A stretch of 64,000 nt of DNA from Hespellia stercorisuis DSM 15480 (lineage in GTDB: Bacteria; Bacillota; Clostridia; Lachnospirales; Lachnospiraceae). The stretch is taken from contig NZ_FQZY01000014.1 of assembly GCF_900142165.1 (NCBI RefSeq), positions 31,460-95,459 on the forward strand, written 5' to 3'. The notes under the pieces are model-generated. The model was not told the origin of the DNA. It saw nothing but the letters and a program-made list of their open reading frames with translations, and ran no database searches. The position numbers and the translations under genes are program-made. Below, piece by piece: positions 62,110-64,000 of the stretch. How positions within the stretch are numbered: position 1 is the first letter of the stretch; each line of letters begins with the position of its first letter.

Positions 62110-63608
62110 GAAAAGAAGTATTTCGCATGGAAAGAGTAACCTATAGAGAAAATGGTATTCTCATGTTGGAAGATTTTAGCCTTAATATATGGGAAGGGGA
62201 AATTATGGGCCTCATACCCGTAAATTCTTATGGTCTGAACTCCTTTATTGACTTATTGGCGGGAAATCCACCGCTGGAAGATGGCTACATTTATTATCGT
62301 GAAAAGATAACCAACTCCTGGAAGAGTGCGAAACGGGGAAATAACCGGATTACCATTATCCGGGACCGGACAAGTCTGGTGGGAGGCATGACGGTTGCAG
62401 ATAATATATTTGTTCTTCGCCCGGGGTTTCGCAAGAGTATCATTCAACCGGCTGTTCTGGAGAGTCAGCTGGAACCGTTTTTAAAGGAGATTGGAATCCG
62501 GCTATCTGCCCGGGCATATGTGGATAAGCTGACAAGTTTTGAGCGGATTGTGGTCGAGCTGCTGAAAGGGATTGTGGCAGGCCATAAACTGATCCTGCTC
62601 AGTGAGATGAGCACTCTGATCAGTGGAAATGAACTGCGGAAACTGTATGGAATCATCCGGCACTATGCTGCGCAGGGGTATTCTTTTATTTACATCGGAT
62701 CCCATTTTGAAGACATCCTGCAGCTCTGTGACCGGGCCGCGCTGATGTCAAACGGTCATATTGAAAAGGTGCTGCAGCCGCGAGAGATGGAGACGGAAAA
62801 TCTTCGCTCGCTTTTTCGAGAATATGACAAAATGGTCCGCGGTTATCTGGAACATAAAAAAGAAAAGAAAAATACTGGAAAGTATATTTGCGAGGTTTAC
62901 AGTGAAATCGAGGAGATGGCAGAGCCGCTGCAGTTCCGGGTACGGCAGGGAGAGTGTCTGGTGATACAGAGTCTGGACAATCACATCTATCGCGCAATGC
63001 TGCAATTACTTTTGGATGAAGATACCGACTATTACTGGAGAATGCTTCTGGATGGAAAGCATGCGAAAATCCAGAGGAATAGAAAGATTGCAGTGATTCA
63101 GGAACAGTGTACAAAGACAATGATATTTCCGGAAATGAATTATGTAGATAATCTCTGTTTTAATCTGGATAAGCGGATTCGCAATGTATGGATCACTTCC
63201 AGAATCCGAAGGAGTGTTCGACAGGAATATGGAACAATTCTTGGGAAGGAAGTGTTTGCTGCTCCGGTGGAAGAACTGACAGAGAAGCAAAAGTATCAGA
63301 TGATCTACACCCGTATCCTGCTTCAAAAGCCCGAGGTGGTCTTCTGTATCCAGCCATTTAAAGGGGCGGATCTAAGCCACCGGATGTATATATGGGAACT
63401 TTTGGAGCAGCTATTGGAAAAAGGGATTGCGGTGGTGATTCTGGCAGTGAATCTTGCAGATACGCTCTCACTTGCGGACAGGCTGATCTGTATCGACAAG
63501 GATAAACCCCAGAAGGAATACGATCAAAGGGAGTTTACTTCCATTCCAATCTTAGCACCGTGGCTGCATCTGTATCGAGAATTGCCACGTGACGGGAGAG
63601 AAAATTGA
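62106..63608 (+). CDS. Degenerate RbsA-like double ABC domain protein (pseudo-ATPase)
   Basis: 500 residues, laid out like a sugar importer ATPase with two NBDs but with the catalytic motifs lost. NBD1 Walker A position reads GLIPVNSYGLNSFI (no GKS/T), the signature region LTSFERIVVELLKG, and Walker B LILLSEMSTLIS lacks Asp-Glu. NBD2: Walker A absent (VIQSLDNHIYRAML), LTEKQKYQMIYTRIL replaces LSGGNQQ, VVFCIQPFKGADLS replaces DEPTRGID. The fold-level pattern still aligns with RbsA, including LLEKGIAVVILAVNLADTLSLADRLI. It overlaps the kinase stop (ATGA). A signalling adaptor between importer and kinase is a reasonable hypothesis. Confidence 0.85.
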   Translation: MRKEVFRMERVTYRENGILMLEDFSLNIWEGEIMGLIPVNSYGLNSFIDLLAGNPPLEDGYIYYREKITNSWKSAKRGNNRITIIRDRTSLVGGMTVADNIFVLRPGFRKSIIQPAVLESQLEPFLKEIGIRLSARAYVDKLTSFERIVVELLKGIVAGHKLILLSEMSTLISGNELRKLYGIIRHYAAQGYSFIYIGSHFEDILQLCDRAALMSNGHIEKVLQPREMETENLRSLFREYDKMVRGYLEHKKEKKNTGKYICEVYSEIEEMAEPLQFRVRQGECLVIQSLDNHIYRAMLQLLLDEDTDYYWRMLLDGKHAKIQRNRKIAVIQEQCTKTMIFPEMNYVDNLCFNLDKRIRNVWITSRIRRSVRQEYGTILGKEVFAAPVEELTEKQKYQMIYTRILLQKPEVVFCIQPFKGADLSHRMYIWELLEQLLEKGIAVVILAVNLADTLSLADRLICIDKDKPQKEYDQREFTSIPILAPWLHLYRELPRDGREN

Positions 63609-63613
63609 GGCTG

Positions 63614-63654
63614 ATAAGAAAATAATTTATTCATAATAAGAAAATAATTTATTC
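63614..63654 (+). repeat. Two direct repeats after the pseudo-ATPase gene
   Basis: ATAAGAAAATAATTTATTC at 63614-63632 and again at 63636-63654, 22 bp apart. Probably linked to the insertion-sequence end that follows. Confidence 0.7.
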
Positions 63655-63766
63655 CAGCGTTGAGGAATAAAAACTTTTCGCAATAAAATAACCAGAATCT
63701 AAGCAGGAGTACCTCTTGTGCGGTAAAATATAAGTAACAAATTTTTCGCACAGGAGGTTTTTACGA

Positions 63767-64000
63767 ATGACAAAGAAAGAAAAACGTGAACGAAAGAAAC
63801 AGGACCGTGGAATAGTTGATTTTATGATGGTTGCAAATCATTTCTTTCATTATTTACAACAATGGATCTCGGAAATGAACGATCCAAGAGATTCAAGTTA
63901 CATCACGTATTCGCAGACTGATCTTGGGTATATGGCGATTCTCAAAAATATCTGCGGACAGCATACAATGAGAGAAATGGAAGAAAATTTCAATCATGAG
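63767..64000 (+). CDS. Transposase, N-terminal part (runs off the window)
   Basis: 78 codons with no stop: MTKKEKRERKKQDRGIVDFM, then MNDPRDSSYITYSQTDLGYMAILKNICGQHTMREMEE. This N-terminal pattern is familiar from DDE transposase genes in Lachnospiraceae, but the catalytic domain lies outside the window, so the family is uncertain. CAGGAGG is upstream. The preceding CTCTTGTGCG/CGCACAGGAG pair and TTTTCGCA repeats (about 63670-63755) may be the left end of the element. Confidence 0.65.
   Translation, partial: MTKKEKRERKKQDRGIVDFMMVANHFFHYLQQWISEMNDPRDSSYITYSQTDLGYMAILKNICGQHTMREMEENFNHE

Noticed and set aside
63524..63751. 75-codon leftward frame at the end of the pseudo-ATPase gene
   Set aside because: Overlaps repeat and insertion-sequence-end features; no start site.

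Overview
The window looks like a chromosome segment of a strictly anaerobic Gram-positive gut Firmicute, most likely a Lachnospiraceae (Clostridia). The reasons are strong AGGAGG-type ribosome binding sites throughout, a clostridial-type type II fatty acid synthesis cluster with FabK instead of FabI, an [FeFe]-hydrogenase maturation operon (hydE, hydG, hydF with a TM1266-type small protein), YesM/YesN-type two-component genes, and MobA/MobL-type integrative mobilizable elements. The species cannot be named from the sequence alone. No rRNA, tRNA or CRISPR array was found.

Layout. 1-10 kb: a partial hflX, a MATE exporter, a leftward pair (short-chain dehydrogenase and DMT exporter), a giant RND exporter with a coiled-coil insertion, a small RelA/SpoT-type HD hydrolase, and a LacI-type regulator. 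10-23.5 kb: enolase, then the fatty acid cluster fabH-acpP-fabK-fabD-fabG-fabF-accB-fabZ-accC-accDA, followed by a second FabK-like flavoprotein and a MarR-type regulator. An excellent palindrome sits on the -10 box in front of fabH. The cluster contains several hairpin-rich intergenic spacers. 23.5-36.6 kb: an XRE-Uma2 fusion, a sirtuin, a CPBP protease, a Gre factor, the hyd maturation operon, a HAD phosphatase, Maf, a hemolysin III-type membrane protein, an Rpn-type nuclease, and an AGE-family sugar isomerase facing left.

36.6-63.6 kb is the most unusual part. It is one sugar-uptake and sensing operon (RbsA-type ATPase, RbsC-type permease, lipoprotein binding protein, AraC-type response regulator, histidine kinase, and a second RbsA-like protein whose ATPase motifs are destroyed). 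Two unrelated integrative elements interrupt it. Element 1 (about 37536-45030) splits the ATPase gene between 6-bp ATATAT repeats, and joining the flanks restores an uninterrupted 499-codon gene. Element 2 (about 46915-58040) cuts off the last ~23 codons of the permease, which are still readable at 58041-58112. Element 2 carries integrase, divergent XRE regulators, primase/helicase and a MobA/MobL relaxase. Its cargo operon encodes a Ctc/L25 ribosomal stress protein, a Tudor-like protein, a cation diffusion facilitator, an RpoD-like sigma factor and an MgtC/SapB protein. Element 1 carries a gene II/X-like replication protein, a serine recombinase overlapping a tyrosine integrase, and small genes of unknown role.

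The best candidates for something undescribed are: (a) the pseudo-ATPase co-encoded with a histidine kinase that has almost no extracellular sensor; (b) the mobile stress-physiology cargo of element 2 with its two look-alike attenuator hairpins; and (c) the double, potentially reversible interruption of one transporter operon. The window ends inside a transposase gene.
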